The position numbers and the translations under genes were made by a program. A stretch of DNA of 64,000 nt from Mytilus edulis (lineage: Eukaryota; Mollusca; Bivalvia; Mytilida; Mytilidae), in assembly GCF_963676685.1 (NCBI RefSeq), contig NC_092356.1:23051750-23115749 (forward strand), given 5' to 3'. The notes below the pieces were generated by a model. The model ran no database searches. It worked only from the letters and a program-made list of their open reading frames with translations, and was not told where the DNA came from. Below, in pieces: positions 36,733-49,416 of this stretch (positions are counted from its first letter, which is position 1; the number at the start of each line of letters is the position of its first letter).

Positions 36733-37740
36733 TTTTATAACACCTAGGAAAACATTTTAAAATATCTTAATTCATTTAAAAGAAAATTTATTATTTGATT
36801 ACATTTGATATAATCATGTTTATTATTTATTTTGATATAACATAGATGTAAGGCAATCTCTCCCCGTCGGATATTCCGCTTGATGTCCATCCTACATTTA
36901 AATTCTGTTTATTATAAAAAGCAAAGCGACCTATGTGGTGTAAAACATTGCAAGGTGACATGGACTAATTGTCAATGAAGCAACTTCTCATAGAGACCAA
37001 AGGACAAAGATGTGAACAATTAAAGGTCATCATATGGCTTTCAACAATAGGCAAACATTAGACCGTTTATTCATTCGTCTCAACTCAGCCGATTCCGTAG
37101 AAGGAGAGTAGCGGATTCTACCGAGGATTGCCGAATGACCGTTTATTAAGCTACAAATGGTCCCTGTAGGACAAAATGTGCAACAATTCAAAAGATAAAA
37201 CCTTTAATAAGCAATTATGTATATATCCAATAAAACTGGTCATTGCATTCTTATTATAATAATTTGTGTAACATTTAATACAAAACGTTGTTTTTTTTTA
37301 ATTTACAATATGTTAAAGATTCAGATTTAAAGTCAAATTAATGACTGGAGACTCGTATTTTCCCCAAATTTGCCCTTTTATTTTTTTAAATTTCATGAAA
37401 AGAATTCATCAATACTACAATCTAGTTAGAAGATATGGACAGCAGTAAGGGAACATGGGAATAAGGGACGTCAGGGGAGGTAATCTAAAGTTAAAGAAGG
37501 GGTTCTGGAAAAAGGAGTCAGGGGCGAGAACTGGGGAAAGACGGCAGTAAAAGTAGGAATATTATGAGGAAAACTTATTCGTCTTGGAGTTCCGGGAATA
37601 AAAATGGGAATATGGGGAGGAAAATGGGAGTAGGAGGGAGGGAAGTGGGAGTTTGGGGGTAGCGAAGTGCAAATCAGGGACTCTCTTATCTTCCCATCTA
37701 GTTCAATGCAGACAATTTATTTGTTGAGGAAAGATTGCGG

Positions 37741-37773
<33 letters not shown>

Positions 37774-38484
37774 GGGGGGTCTTTTTATTTTATCAAATTA
37801 TCGGATTCTGAATTTCTTGAGAAACATGATTTGTTTCAAACGGAAAGTGAAAATAATGGTCGTTTTCATATTTAAAATATAATTCAACAATTTTTTTTCT
37901 TTTCATGTATAAATAGAAACAACACTTTATTGATTTCGGGCGCTCGTAGTGATTTTTTGGCTTTAACTTCATCAGGAACGCTCAACCTACACGTTTGAAT
38001 GCAAAAAATGTATAATACTTGAACACTCGAAGAGCTAAATGACCAAAAGGGAATAAATACTAGGCAAAATTCACCAAAGGTGTAAGGGAGTTGGAATCGT
38101 AGTTTCTTAAGAATTTCTTGATTTATCAACGGAAATCTTAAGAACATTTTGTTAAAAACCATGTCATGATATCCGAACTTGACCGAGTTTTAGTCAACAA
38201 TTCCGCTCGTCAAAATATAATGTCTTTGTCTTGACAGTTATTATCATTAATTTTAGTATCGTTGGTGTCCTATATATATGCATGAATAACTTGCCATTGG
38301 ACATTAAGCAATCAACAATTAAAGTTTTCATGATATCATTATTTCGTTAAGACATTAACAAACCTTATAAACATTATTTAACATCGCAATTATATAGACA
38401 ACGCAGAAAAACTTTTTTGTATTCTGCCAAACTTGTCGGAAATAACAAATGTCGGATGGACGTTCAAATTATCCTGCTTTCTGC
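36733..38484. other. spacer between the 204-aa gene and its broken copy
   Basis: It contains a copy of the atgtggtat repeat (36930-37040) and a purine-rich stretch (37430-37660) of gggaa/ggag repeats. A homopolymer run of about 30 G lies at 37741-37772. A module (37890-38450) is duplicated at 57320-57615 and 60100-60480. No gene was recognised. Confidence 0.5.
37890..38450 (+). repeat. segmentally duplicated block, copy 1
   Basis: The segments gtataaatagaaac, ttgatttcgggcgctcgtag, aattcaccaaaggtgtaagg, cttgaccgagttttagtcaa and attctgccaaacttgtcgga occur here without interruption. The same segments are at 57330-57610 and 60110-60430, where about 2.5 kb of other sequence separates them. It precedes both the broken 204-aa copy and, in the second block, the C1q signal-peptide exon. 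Confidence 0.7.
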
Positions 38485-39115
38485 ACGTGTACAATAAACC
38501 ACAAAAATGATGGCGGATGTATAGCAATACTGTGAAATAACAGTTTTTCAACCGGAGATAGATATTTAAGACTATTTAATTTTGAAGCTTTACTTGCATC
38601 ATTGAAATACAAGTTTACTCGTCATACTAGCATGTTGTCAGAAAAACTAAACTTGCAACATGAATTTTTGTCACCAAACAGATTAAAAATGATCCTTGGG
38701 TGATAATGAACCCTAACGAAAACTGTTTGGCATTTCAAAGCATGAGGGTATTACTATGAAGTATACACCTACATGTAGTAAGTTGTCAGATCAAAAGAAT
38801 GCATGCAAATGTCAGCATGTTGAAGATTCGGACAATCAGACAAAACAACACCAAAAAAAGAAATGACAGGCGGGTAAAAATATAGATAGACTGATGGACA
38901 TGTAGGTACAGTACGGAAGGAAATAGACCAGGTGGTAGGGCAGATATGTAGACAGATTGATGGACACGTACACAGACTGTTGGACATGTTGTCAGACTGT
39001 TGGAAATTTACACTGGTTGGTAAACACGTAGATACACTACTGTGGAATAATGGCTTTATAACACCGGCTCATGGTATTGACCAATAAATTATGTTATCGT
39101 GGCCGCAATATTTTA
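38485..39115 (+). pseudogene. broken paralog of the 204-aa gene
   Basis: The start region (gtacaataaaccacaa, ATGGCGGATGT at about 38508) matches exon 1 of the intact gene, but the donor is changed (gtatag). The 3' end at 39055-39113 matches its last codons (ccggctcatggtattgacca then gccgcaatattttag) with one in-frame TAA. The middle is replaced by unrelated sequence including a gacatg-rich minisatellite (38830-39040). This is a truncated and inactive copy. Confidence 0.6.
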
Positions 39116-42100
39116 GTCCTTTAATGCCGAGGAAAATATTTTTATATTTTAATTCATTTAATAAAATTTTATTATTCACATAATTTCTTTGATCCATTAT
39201 TATATTTATTATTATATAATTTAATTTTGGATGTAACACGTCTTCTGATTGGCTAACGTTATTTTGTTATGAGCCCATAGACATAATTCAGTCATGTGAC
39301 CGTGACGTCATCAACGTTTTTTCATGGTTTTCTACGGTTTAAAATGGAATTTAGAATTCAATTATAAGAAATGACTGTAATATTTTTTCTGTCTATTCGA
39401 AGTAACATAAAAAATGTTGTGCACACCGTTAAATAACCAGCTACGCGCGTTATTCAGTGTACACCAAATTTTTATGTTATTTCTTCATAGACAGAAAAAA
39501 TATTACAGTCATTCCTAAATTATATTGAAATACCTGGGTAAAAACAGATTGTAATGCAAAAATGTTTTTTTGTTGTTAAGGAACCTTTATTATTATAGTT
39601 TGCTTGTTGTCCTTCCTACATCTGAAAACCTTTTACAAAAGCAATGCAACATAGAAAAGTATCCAATGAAGAAAAAAACTATCAATAAAGCCCAAAAGAC
39701 GAAGAAATAACCAATTAAAGGTTATTGCACTGCCTTCGAATGAACAAAATCCATATCGTATAGTAATTTAAGGGGGGGAAAAAACCTGTATGACAAATTG
39801 TGCGACTATCCAAAGAAAAAAAACGTGTTCATACAATGATGTATTTTTTATTGCACAGGCAAGAAATAGCTACTACACAGTCAGAAAGAAGACTGAAAAT
39901 ATTGTAAATAATCGCTAATAGTACTGAATTTATTTGTTTAAATCTGATATTTTGTCGTTTCACTGTAAGAATTACATGTACGTTACTTCATCTGGCCAAC
40001 TTACATAATTATATACTATAGATCTAAAGCTTTCAAAACCCTACAATATATGCATTCCCATCCCTGTAATAACGTACTGTTTGTTCTGCAATTATTATAA
40101 CGCTCCAGCTGTATTCATAGGCAATATCACAATCAGGAACTGCATGATTTATATGATGTTGCATTCGTCAATACAACTGGTAATTGTATTTTTATTTATT
40201 GATGTAACATTCAATATAGAAAGTTGTCTAATTTGAATTTGCAGTATATTCAGGAATCGGAGATACATCAAATGCATGACTGGATATTATTGTTATCTCA
40301 AAGTTGGCCTTGTATATATATTTCGTAAAAAAGGCCAGCAAAAGTAGGAACTAGTAAGGCAACGATCATTCATCGTTTGTAGTGTGAAAAGATACCAGAG
40401 GGACATTCGAACTCATAGATAAAAAACAAACCGACAACGCCATGGCTAAAAAAGAGAAAGACAAACAGACAAATAATATTACACAGACACAACATAGAAA
40501 ACTAAAGACTAATCAACACGAACCCCACCGAAAATCGGGGTGAACTAATTTGCTCCGGAAAGGATAGCAGATCCTGCTCTTAATGTGACACCCGTTGTGC
40601 TGTTTATGTTATAACAAACCCGTCAATCGACAATTTTGGTAGGTCACATTCGTGAAAAGGGAACGGGACTGTAGAAACGACAAAAGGTACATATCCGATA
40701 TCATCTGTGAAACGGATATTCCATAACGGTCAACCATCTCGTCATGGCATCGGAAGGAGAATGTGCGTGTGTGTGTTTTAATCATTTGCTGATATTGAAT
40801 TTCTTAAGTATAGGAACAGAAGAGTAACCAATTTGGTTTTAGAATTAAGATTACCATGAAAAATACTTCATAAATGAAGGCCTAGAAAAGGATTATTCTG
40901 AACACTAGATTTGATAAGAACTAGTTTACATAGATAACATTCATTCATACGTATTGGATAACCTGAATTGCGAATATAACGTTTAAAATCATACTACATT
41001 TCTTCTTAAAAATATCCGTTGAATTGTTTTTCATCTTGTCTTCGTCGGAAGTTTTATTGCCGTAAACTGTGATTCATAATTCATAAAAGTAAAACAACAC
41101 GTTTATATTAAGAGGGGAAAACGTTCATGTAATGCTCCGTATGGAATAACAATCACATGACGGCAAACCTTCGATAATACGAACATGTCTATTTTATAAA
41201 TATTATAAATACCATCGAACTTAACACCTAATGACATTCATCATTTTCCTTGTGGTTCAAAACAGTTTCTGGTAAACCTGATTATTAAATTTGAATTTGC
41301 AACATCTGCTACAGATATACCCATACGTTGTTCAAAATGACATTTCATTACAGAAGAACATTTCTGTTTGATGAAATTTTCTGGTAGAATAATTAACAGA
41401 GAATGGAAATCATTCATGCAACTGCAATGGAGACAAACCGAGCAGGCCTTTACATGCCGTAGCTTTAAAATGATTCCAAACGATATTTTTAACAAATCAG
41501 CTGATATAACTATACTAAAATTAACTGTTTCGATATTAGGTCTTTTTTTGGTTATCAGAATCAATACACCTTATCGCTATTTAGTCCATTCCGGGAAAAA
41601 CAGTCATTTATACAACTTCCTGTTTGAGGTCACCGGCCGAAAAATGGAGGTCATCAGTAGTGAGCTGAGGAAGAAAAAACTTTAGAAAGTGATCATCAAG
41701 AAACTTTGATATTGTATGATCCACTTTTTTCGAAATTAAAATTGAAGTAAAAAAATATTTTGTTTGAAGTATTTACGGTGGTTTAAACAGGTCTCATTAA
41801 AAAGTATCATGCATGGTGAATTGTTTAAACAGGGTCCCAGATAGCTTCAACTGGATGAACAAGTTGTGTAATTTTAGAACTTATCCGGAATGGAATAAAT
41901 ATAGCGATTAGGTGTATTATGACCTGCAATAACAAAGTAATTTTATAGTTATAAAACGTGCATAAATATTTCAATCTTCCTATATTGTACTGCATATTAC
42001 AAAAGGGTCCTTTCTAACTCTGATCTAAAGAACTCATTGCCTGAACTCTCAGAAAAGTTGACAGATGACATATTTCTAGACAACATCTCCACCCGATCAA

Positions 42101-42580
42101 CTATTTTTTGTTTTCCTTTGACATTCAAAACATCGACCAAATTTTCAGATTGTACAAATACCCAGTTATTATCATTTGTTTATGGTTTACGACCTAAATA
42201 CGCATGAAATATTTGCACCTTACATTAAGAAATCTACAAGCATCAAGTAATCAACCCTGTCAAAATTGATAAGAGGGTAGTAAGAACTCTTTGAAGTATT
42301 GAGAATTTACTTTTTTTCATTTAATTTTAATAAATTTTGACAATTTTTAGACATTATAATTTGAGAATTGAATACAATGACCTTATACTTTTTATTTTAA
42401 ATCGTAGTTATATAAACAACGAAAAAAAAAACATTGCCAAACTTGTCGGAAAGAAAAATTGACATGCATGTACAGTAAGGTTTTGTTCTTCCGGGACGTT
42501 TTATCTTATAAGGGGCATCTCCATTTTTTTTTCATCTTGTGCTGTTTTATTTGTCACCAGACCACTTAAGAGGATTAAGC
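39116..42580. other. repeat-rich spacer upstream of the C1q gene
   Basis: It holds a foldback element (39366-39517), a fragment of a common repeat (39655-39770) and a composite common repeat (40385-40760, with ataccagagggacattcgaa, aaccccaccgaaaatcgggg and gtaggtcacattcgtgaaaa). Overlapping open frames of about 105 codons at 41241-41685 show no recognisable domain. A further stretch at 42425-42470 carries the gccaaacttgtcggaa segment that precedes the duplicated blocks. Confidence 0.45.
39366..39517. repeat. foldback element
   Basis: The left arm aatgactgtaatattttttc... is mirrored by the right arm ending ttacagtcattcct. Arms of about 60 bp flank a centre of about 30 bp with ctacgcgcgtta. 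No coding capacity. Confidence 0.7.
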
Positions 42581-42695
42581 ATGATCTAGTTCACATTGTT
42601 TATCGCTTTCTTGTCAGTTTTTTGCTGCAATAGTCTCTGTTATGGCAATGTCATCAACAAACACAGTAATGGACATCAATCATTGAATCACATTG
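42581..42695 (+). pseudogene. C1q gene copy 1, signal-peptide exon with stop at codon 3
   Basis: This exon aligns without gaps to the intact one at 60630-60744: same length (115 nt), same phase, same donor position (g|gtacgt). It reads Met-Ile-stop, then an open hydrophobic stretch (FTLFIAFLSVFCCNSLCYG) very like a signal peptide. The TAG at 42587-42589 is the only break. No other ATG lies close in frame. Either the copy is inactivated, or translation starts elsewhere, or the base is a polymorphism or assembly error. Confidence 0.6.
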
Positions 42696-42823
42696 GTACG
42701 TAAACTATCGTTAAGTTAATAAAATAACAAGGTGAAATTTGTTAGCTGGTATGACGTAAAAACGAGGAATCAAATGATGAATAATAAACTACAAATTTCT
42801 GTTCCCTTTTGTTTTCCACATAA

Positions 42824-43525
42824 TTAAAGGGGCACTAGCTTCGAGCTGTATAAAAAATCTAATATCTTTCTTTTTTGCTCTATCAATAATGAAATACAAA
42901 TAGTGAAATAATAATTAGCTTTTGGCAGCCAGTATTGTTCAAATTTATCAAAATAAGCTAAAAAAAAAAACATTGATTATGAATTATTCAATTGCAAGTG
43001 AATAACTCGACCTCATTAAGTCCGTATTCATGTGAACTTCAATGTTAACCCCTTAGCTTCAGATGGATAACACGTGAATTGTACGTGTAAAGATATTTTA
43101 AAGAAAAGAATGTCAACATTGAAAGTGAAATAAAGATAAATCATTTTATTGACTGATTCGATCCACAAAAATCATTCTTAAACAGGTAAAAACGATGATA
43201 AACATTTATTTTCATCTTTAATATGAAATTTAATAGACCTAGAATCGTAAAAAAGTACGAGTGGGCTTAATCTATTTATATCAATATTTATGTTTACATC
43301 GCTTATATGGTCATTGCATGACTATAGAGGTCAACTCGACAATTAATTAGATGGCGTCTAGACTAAAATACACACGAAACGAAGCTATGTATTTTTATGC
43401 TCGTGCCCTGTTTATTGTTTATTTTAGACTTTTAATAGTTTAAATAAATGATTTACGTTAAAAATAAAATATGAGAGTTTGATTAAAATCGGTGAACATG
43501 AATTTGACAGCTAGTGCCCCTTTAA
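42824..43525. mobile_element. non-autonomous DNA element (MITE) in the C1q intron, copy 1
   Basis: Ends ttaaaggggcactagct and agctagtgcccctttaa are inverted repeats of about 16 bp with a TTAA-like flank. The same element is at the matching place in the paralogous block (61333-62047), so it was present before the duplication. No coding sequence. Confidence 0.7.
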
Positions 43526-44434
43526 TGTTACAAATAATTAACAAGTTCCGGGTCGAATCCGATACCGATACATCAATCGGCAATCCTCGGGTGACTCTAC
43601 TACTCTCTCGATACTTTAGTTTTTGTAACCTGTTACCTAATCTGTATGTTCCGCCTCTGTCAGGCGCACCTCTTAACGGTGTATTTGGGTTTTGGTATAT
43701 ACACGGGTTATAATCACAAGTGAACTTCGTAATTATATAGGGATGAACACTATCGAATTCAGTAATTGACAAAAATATATATCTTCAATTAGTTTCCGGT
43801 TATAGTAAGAAAACCAGGACGGATTCAAACAGAAAGATTTTGAAAGCAGAGAAAACTGTGCACTTTATAATTAGTATGAATTTATCAAATGACAATACGA
43901 ATACTAAAATCCAGACTGAAAATAAGATGTAGGTACGTTAATTCAGTCACGGGTTCTAGTATGGTATCTCCTTTTGATTCTGACGATATGTCAACGAATA
44001 TATTTGACCATAGGTCTACACTTAAAATATACACAAAGACATCCCTAAACGTGGTAAAAAAATAGGCGAACCTGGACAAAATTATGAACAATCTTATTAA
44101 AGGATTTCATACGACATCGGGCAATAACCGAAAACGTAATACCTTTTACTGGAACATAGTATATTTATTTTGGTCATTATTGTGTAAGATCTTACTAGTA
44201 TTTACAATTAGTTCTACACGTAGGGAAAATTGAAATCTGCGTGCAAATTCGAAACAATCAATATTGGATTGATTGGGAATTTATCTTTCTTACGATTTAT
44301 AAACAGAAAAATATAAGAGTGAATTTACCCATGGAAAATGTGTAGACTAAAGATATTTGCATTTTTATTAGTAACGACAGAACTTTTACGATGAAAGATT
44401 TAATTAATTTTAAATATTTATTTTTTGCTGCAAG

Positions 44435-44873
44435 TTCTAATCTTCGATATAGAAGAAGTGTTGAAACAGTTGCATTTACTGCATGGCTGTCAAAAACAAC
44501 GACACTAGGGACGAATCATGCTGTGGTATATAACAAACTGTTGCTTAACAAAGGAAACGCTTACAATGTTCACACTGGTCGTTTTACTGCACCTGTAAGA
44601 GGACTTTACCTTTTATCAGCTAGTATAATGGCCTCACCAAGAAAGCACGTGGCATTGTCAATGGTCCGCAATGGTATCAACTTTGATGCTTTGTATGGCG
44701 ATTCTCGGAATGTCAACAAATATTCCTCACAATCTAGAAGTTATACAGTTATGTTACAAAGAGGTGACCTGGTGTGGATGCGAACATTTCCGGGATTCGA
44801 GCGTCAGGTTTTAGTTGGATACTCGTTTGCTCTTTATAATTCATTTTCGGGTGTGCTTTTGAATCAGTTTTAA
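44435..44873 (+). CDS. C1q-domain protein, terminal exon (copy 1)
   Basis: The exon probably begins after ttttttgctgcaag and encodes a C1q globular domain to the stop at 44871-44873. Visible family features are the start VAFTAWLSK, then GNAYNVHTGRFTAPVRGLY (in C1q, the aromatic-rich core with N-x-G-x-F-x-P-G-Y), then MVRNG, SYTVMLQRGDLVWM and the end FSGVLL. Length from VAFTA to the end is about 130 residues, normal for the domain. Bivalves have very large families of secreted C1q-domain proteins used as pattern-recognition lectins; that role here is inferred. The exon phase (one entering base) does not fit the signal exon directly (one leaving base), so a middle exon is expected in the intron. 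The frame is intact. Confidence 0.85.
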
Positions 44874-45756
44874 CGGTTTTACTCGCTTTCTGTGAAATGT
44901 AATTAACTCTTGGAAATACATAATACTAATAAATTACAACTATTTCTTATACTTTTACTGGAATAACTACTACTATTGCTTATAATAATAAAGAAAGATA
45001 ATGATAAACTAGGTGTTTTGATTTTAACGAAAGTACTTATTGTTTTTTATATTTATTTTAAAGCATAAAAGGAGAAGGTTTAAAACAGGTAAAATTTAGC
45101 AACTTAAATTAGACATTGGACACTTCATTTCTAAATAAAACGAACAACCAAATAATTAGATGTACAATTTTTCTAATATTGTCTAATACTACCGAAGTGC
45201 AACATACGTTGACAGTACTATTTTACTTTTATCCCGACCCTTGAAGTTCTATTAATGTCGCTTCGTCTTTTGTAGTACGGAGGCTTCACTCAAGCACGCG
45301 ATTATGTTTTTACATATTGCCTTGTAAATTGATAACAGAAGTTTATACATTTTTCTTGAGTTTGTGTCTCGTTTCAATTTAATTTCACGTTTGATCCTTA
45401 CGGTAATATTTTCCCTGAATTTTTTAAGATGAAATGACTACTTCTAATTGTTTAAATATTTTTTAAAACATTTTTTAAAAACAAGTTGATTGGTATGAAA
45501 TGAATATGTCACAAATGATCAAAAACATATCTACAGATAGTCTTTTTACCGATATGTACACTAACAAAGATTTACCATTTATTGACTTCGACAGGTGATC
45601 AAAGCAGGATCTGTCATTTGCCTGTAGTGTTGCTATCGGTTCAAAATTTTAATAAAGCTTTTATTTCCCCATGGCATGAAACTGTGTATACACTTGAACA
45701 TCCTGACATACCATGTCTATTTCTCTTTCGGTTTTTTTTTATCTGCTCAATGCTAT

Positions 45757-45842
45757 CAATCTCCCATACAGACAGAGTTATCGTCCTTTCCTCCTCAATC
45801 TTGAGGAGGAAAAGACGATAACTCTGTCTGTATGGGAGATTG
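45757..45842. mobile_element. 86-bp near-perfect hairpin insertion with 9-bp direct repeat
   Basis: Arms of 42 nt (caatctcccatacagacaga... and its mirror) differ at one base and meet at a 2-nt centre. The sequence caatgctat flanks both sides (45748-45756 and 45843-45851), fitting a 9-bp target duplication. Confidence 0.75.
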
Positions 45843-45917
45843 CAATGCTATTTGAGATCATTTTGTTCTTGATGTTGCCATTGAATAGGTCAGTAGTGGG
45901 TCGTATATAAACAGAAT

Positions 45918-46201
45918 TTAAGGTGGTACCTAACACCTGAACTAAAATTAATTTGGCTCGTTTAATTTTCTGAAAATTTTGACAAAGTATTTACTTTGAC
46001 CCTTTGACAAAAATATAAAAAAAAAATAAAAAAAATTGAACCAACCATTTAATCAAAAAAATTACACTGGTTATATAGCAGTTTGACAAACACTTATTTT
46101 GATCATTGAGAAGCTAAAGATTCCCTTAAGAACACAACGTCATTAAAACGTTCTGCTGATTTAACAGAGTTGTCTCCCTGTAGTGTTAGGTACCACCTTA
46201 A
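45918..46201. mobile_element. MITE with TTAA ends
   Basis: Ends ttaaggtggtacctaacac and gtgttaggtaccaccttaa are perfect 19-bp inverted repeats. The terminal TTAA on both sides fits a TTAA target duplication (piggyBac-like). The body (tttggctcgtttaattttct, tagcagtttgacaaacactt) is a common mussel repeat. Confidence 0.75.
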
Positions 46202-48068
46202 AGGGCTATTGGAAATATAATTGTTCGTACCTCAAAATGATAATAACGTCACGTCTTAGGTTGAATTTGTATTGTTGTGGACGTATTTAGCCAATAACAA
46301 CTTCTTGGTGTGCTTGTATTTGGAAACGGCGAATTTATCTTTGAAAATTATCAAGCATGACAAAACCAATAATAAACGCCCACTTCTGTCAATCATTTGT
46401 GAATACTTCTATTTTCAAAGTCACACTTGTTCGTTGATTTAGGGAAATGTGTGTTTTCGTGGAAACTTGATTTTGTGCTTTTGAATAAATTGAAATGTAA
46501 AATAGACGGTTTAACCTAGGTTGTGTTTTCCGTAAAATATTCAGTATGCCTTCAGTATGTATACATGTACAGGGCTTCCTGTGGAGGAGTACTCTTTCAT
46601 CTTTAAATAGACGGAGATAAATGACCATGAGTGAATGCGCATACTTCATATCGGTTATTTCAAAACTTAATTATCCCAGACATGGCGATATTGTCAACCT
46701 TGTAAAACATCGAACGGGTACCAGACTAGGTTCACCTTTAAAACAAAATCATGGAAAAAATTAGTACATGTAAAATAATGAAATCATTGGGTTTTTGTAT
46801 AATAAAATGGAAAATAAAACTTGATGTAAATCCATCTTATAACATTTGCTTCTAATTTATAGCACGTATGTCTTATAGTGCGTCGAGCAGGATCAAATTT
46901 CATCCTTTCATTAACCAAAATATATCTCCTAGTTTCATCGTTTGTATTTTGATGTCCTTTTAATCATAACGATTAACTTGGTTATATTAATATGGTTGAA
47001 CATGGACTTCTCTGGTTCCGATAGTGAACATCTCTAAAGTGGGTTTTCCATTCGGGTGTGCGGGATGTATGAAATTGCGGTTACGCACGGTCTGCATGGG
47101 GACGTTCAATCAGATGCCTCGTGTATTGTGAGTGATATGCCGCATGTATGATGTGTGCTAAGCTCTTTGCATGTTTAAGGATCCTCACAACTCCGAGCTG
47201 ACAACAAATTTTCCACCACCAGAGCAAATTCCCGCCCTTCAGTCTGGTCGAAAATAAAACGTGAGGAATCTACCTATTGTATATATTGTTGACTCGTCCC
47301 GAATATGCATAAACTAGTTGAAATTGGACTTTAAACAATCAATAATCAGTCAATCATGATTTCATTGATATGTGTTAACTAATGCTTCAAGAGGACACTA
47401 CTGAACAATATCGTGTCAATGAACCGATGTGACTAATTACCGCAGTTGTCTTTGATGGAGCAGGATTTGTTTACTCTTTCGGAGCATCTGTGGTCGCCTC
47501 CAGATTTGTTAGTTATACTATTAATTTAGATTGCAGAATTTCATTGGTGTCATTTTTCTCCATTTAAATCCAGCCGAGATTCTTGTTATGAAAATTTATA
47601 TGAACGATATCTTTTTAATTCGAAGATTTATTGGGGTTACAAAATTGACGTGTACGTACCAACATATTTTTACAGGAATAAAACGACCCTCGCTAGTGAT
47701 GGAACAGATACTGCTGACAATCTCTGATCATATGAGTTCACCCACGTTTTGGTACCTTTAGTGTTGCTTAATCTTTGTTTTACTCAAGAAATACACGCCA
47801 GGTTGTTTAACATTTATTGTTTTATTATGATGTACGTTTCAACCTGAAATAAAGAACAAACCACATTTACTACATTGTAAGATATAAACATAACAGAACG
47901 ATAAGTCTATAGTATGCCATGTATTGTTCGATGTATATTGTCATTTTTGTTCAAACAAACTTACGCATTGACGAGCTCCAATATGTAAATAGCTTGAGCA
48001 AATTAATGTCAACATTTCTCTGTTCCAGGGGAAATTTAGTATCGGGGAAAGGAACGTAAATTACTAAA

Positions 48069-49016
48069 TGGTTTGTGTGTGTTTTGTTTGCTTTGTTGTG
48101 TTGTTTTTTTTTTTTTTATTATTCTTTATTAAATTGTTAAATAGTCAATACCAGTTGTCCGGTTTATTGACTCGAACCGTACCAAATTTCAGTAATTTGA
48201 AATATTTTCATGTATGAATTATTGAAAAGTCAATACCAGTTGTCCGGTTTATTGACCTATATTCAAAAATGAAAGAATTTTCATACATGTAACAGTTCAA
48301 GCTTGTGTGCGGTTTAATCTTATTTATTTTATGTGAATTTATGTTTACTATCACACAAATACTGTTAAAATGTTTTTATTTCAACAACAAAACTTCTCAA
48401 AGTTAATATTCTAACTCTTAAGAAACACAATATTTGATTTATATATACTGTGCAATTTGTAAACAACACAGTTGTCTCCCTTCACTGTTTCAAATATTGA
48501 AAAAGTGCAACAAATTTCACTTCACTGTTTATATAACTACAGTGAGGCAAAACAATAATAGTTTTATGTGTATTGGGACATAAATATGTATTGCATACGA
48601 ATTATAAATCGCGAGAAACTCAAAATTCAAATCCGATAAATTTGACAATTTCCCCGCGAGAACTCGCACGAAATTCAAATGACAATTTCAGGTATTTTTT
48701 GCGGTTTCAGATGTTTTTACATCTGACACCAATGTAGCGATTGTGTTTGGGGCGTGTAATGCAATTGTTACCTGAATTACTAAGGGTCTTCTTTAAGCAC
48801 TAAGTACAACGTTGCAGTCTTTTAGGATGCGATGTTTACTCGTTGAAGCTTGGAATAGAAGTGAGGCTCAGCATGGTTCCTGTCTGGTTCTTTATTTCCG
48901 TTTCCCATCAGATAGAGAGCGAGGGTAAGCTAGTCTGGTTCCCGGTTTCAGAGATCATATTTCTCCTATATGGGAGAACCGCTAAAGCGGTGTATCAATC
49001 ATCCAACGGCACCACA
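48069..49016 (-). repeat. 3' LTR (948 bp)
   Basis: It carries two copies of the 85-bp tandem unit with the hairpin variant CCGGACAACTGG (on + at 48151-48162 and 48236-48247). It ends next to the polypurine tract. The 63-codon open frame at 48843 is LTR sequence present in both copies. Confidence 0.9.
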
Positions 49017-49031
49017 CTCCTCCCCGTTTTC
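49017..49031 (-). other. polypurine tract
   Basis: On the sense (-) strand aaaacggggaggag directly precedes the 3' LTR start TGTGG. This is the expected position for plus-strand priming in LTR elements and fixes the element's orientation. Confidence 0.75.
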
Positions 49032-49110
49032 TAGAGGAAAACTCAAATGATCTTGGTTTGTTCGCTATTAGCAAATTTGTTGACAATTAAAAGTAGTAAC
49101 ATTTATACAA

Positions 49111-49310
49111 ATATCTTAAACCAATTACAAACCAGTTAATCCGGTGCGATGTAAAAGGCTGAAGACCAAAAGTGTACGTCAATGGGACACTTATTTAATC
49201 AAATATATATTATTTACAAAATATCTTAAACCAATTACAAACCAGTTAATCCGGTGAGATGTAAAAGGCTGAAGACCAAAAGTGTACATCAATGGGACAC
49301 TATTTATATA
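49111..49310 (-). repeat. 109-bp tandem pair with hairpin motif in the element 3' UTR
   Basis: Two units share atcttaaaccaattacaaac, cagttaatccggtg and aaggctgaagaccaaaagtg; their hairpin motifs start at 49133 and 49242, 109 bp apart. It lies between the TatD stop and the polypurine tract. Confidence 0.8.
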
Positions 49311-49416
49311 TTATTTACAAATCTTACAAATTGTGTTTAAAAACTGCCAATCACTATGAATTTATGAAGATGAAATTTTAAAATTGCTGCCAAACTTTAC
49401 TTCCAACCCCTCCCCC

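Larger units (their letters stand above)
44874..48068. other. spacer between C1q gene and the LTR element
   Basis: It holds an 86-bp hairpin insertion (45757-45842), a MITE (45918-46201), a small element related inversely to 56559-56667 (46905-46985), and a SINE tail fragment (47290-47345). Open frames at 45582-45910, 46389-46649 and 47531-47761 show no recognisable domain. Confidence 0.5.

Noticed and set aside
38830-39040. CRISPR-like array of gacatg-containing repeats
   Set aside because: Units are short, irregular and have no spacer structure; it is a minisatellite in a eukaryotic genome.
41241-41685. Overlapping 107- and 105-codon frames on both strands
   Set aside because: No recognisable domain, no paralog in the window and no splice support on either strand.
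43458-43772. 104-codon - strand frame, also at 62044-62295
   Set aside because: Conserved only because the intron block is duplicated; no domain, and substitutions do not favour synonymous sites by eye.
48843-49034. 63-codon frame repeated at 56197-56421
   Set aside because: Both lie in the two LTRs; the repetition is LTR identity, not a gene family.
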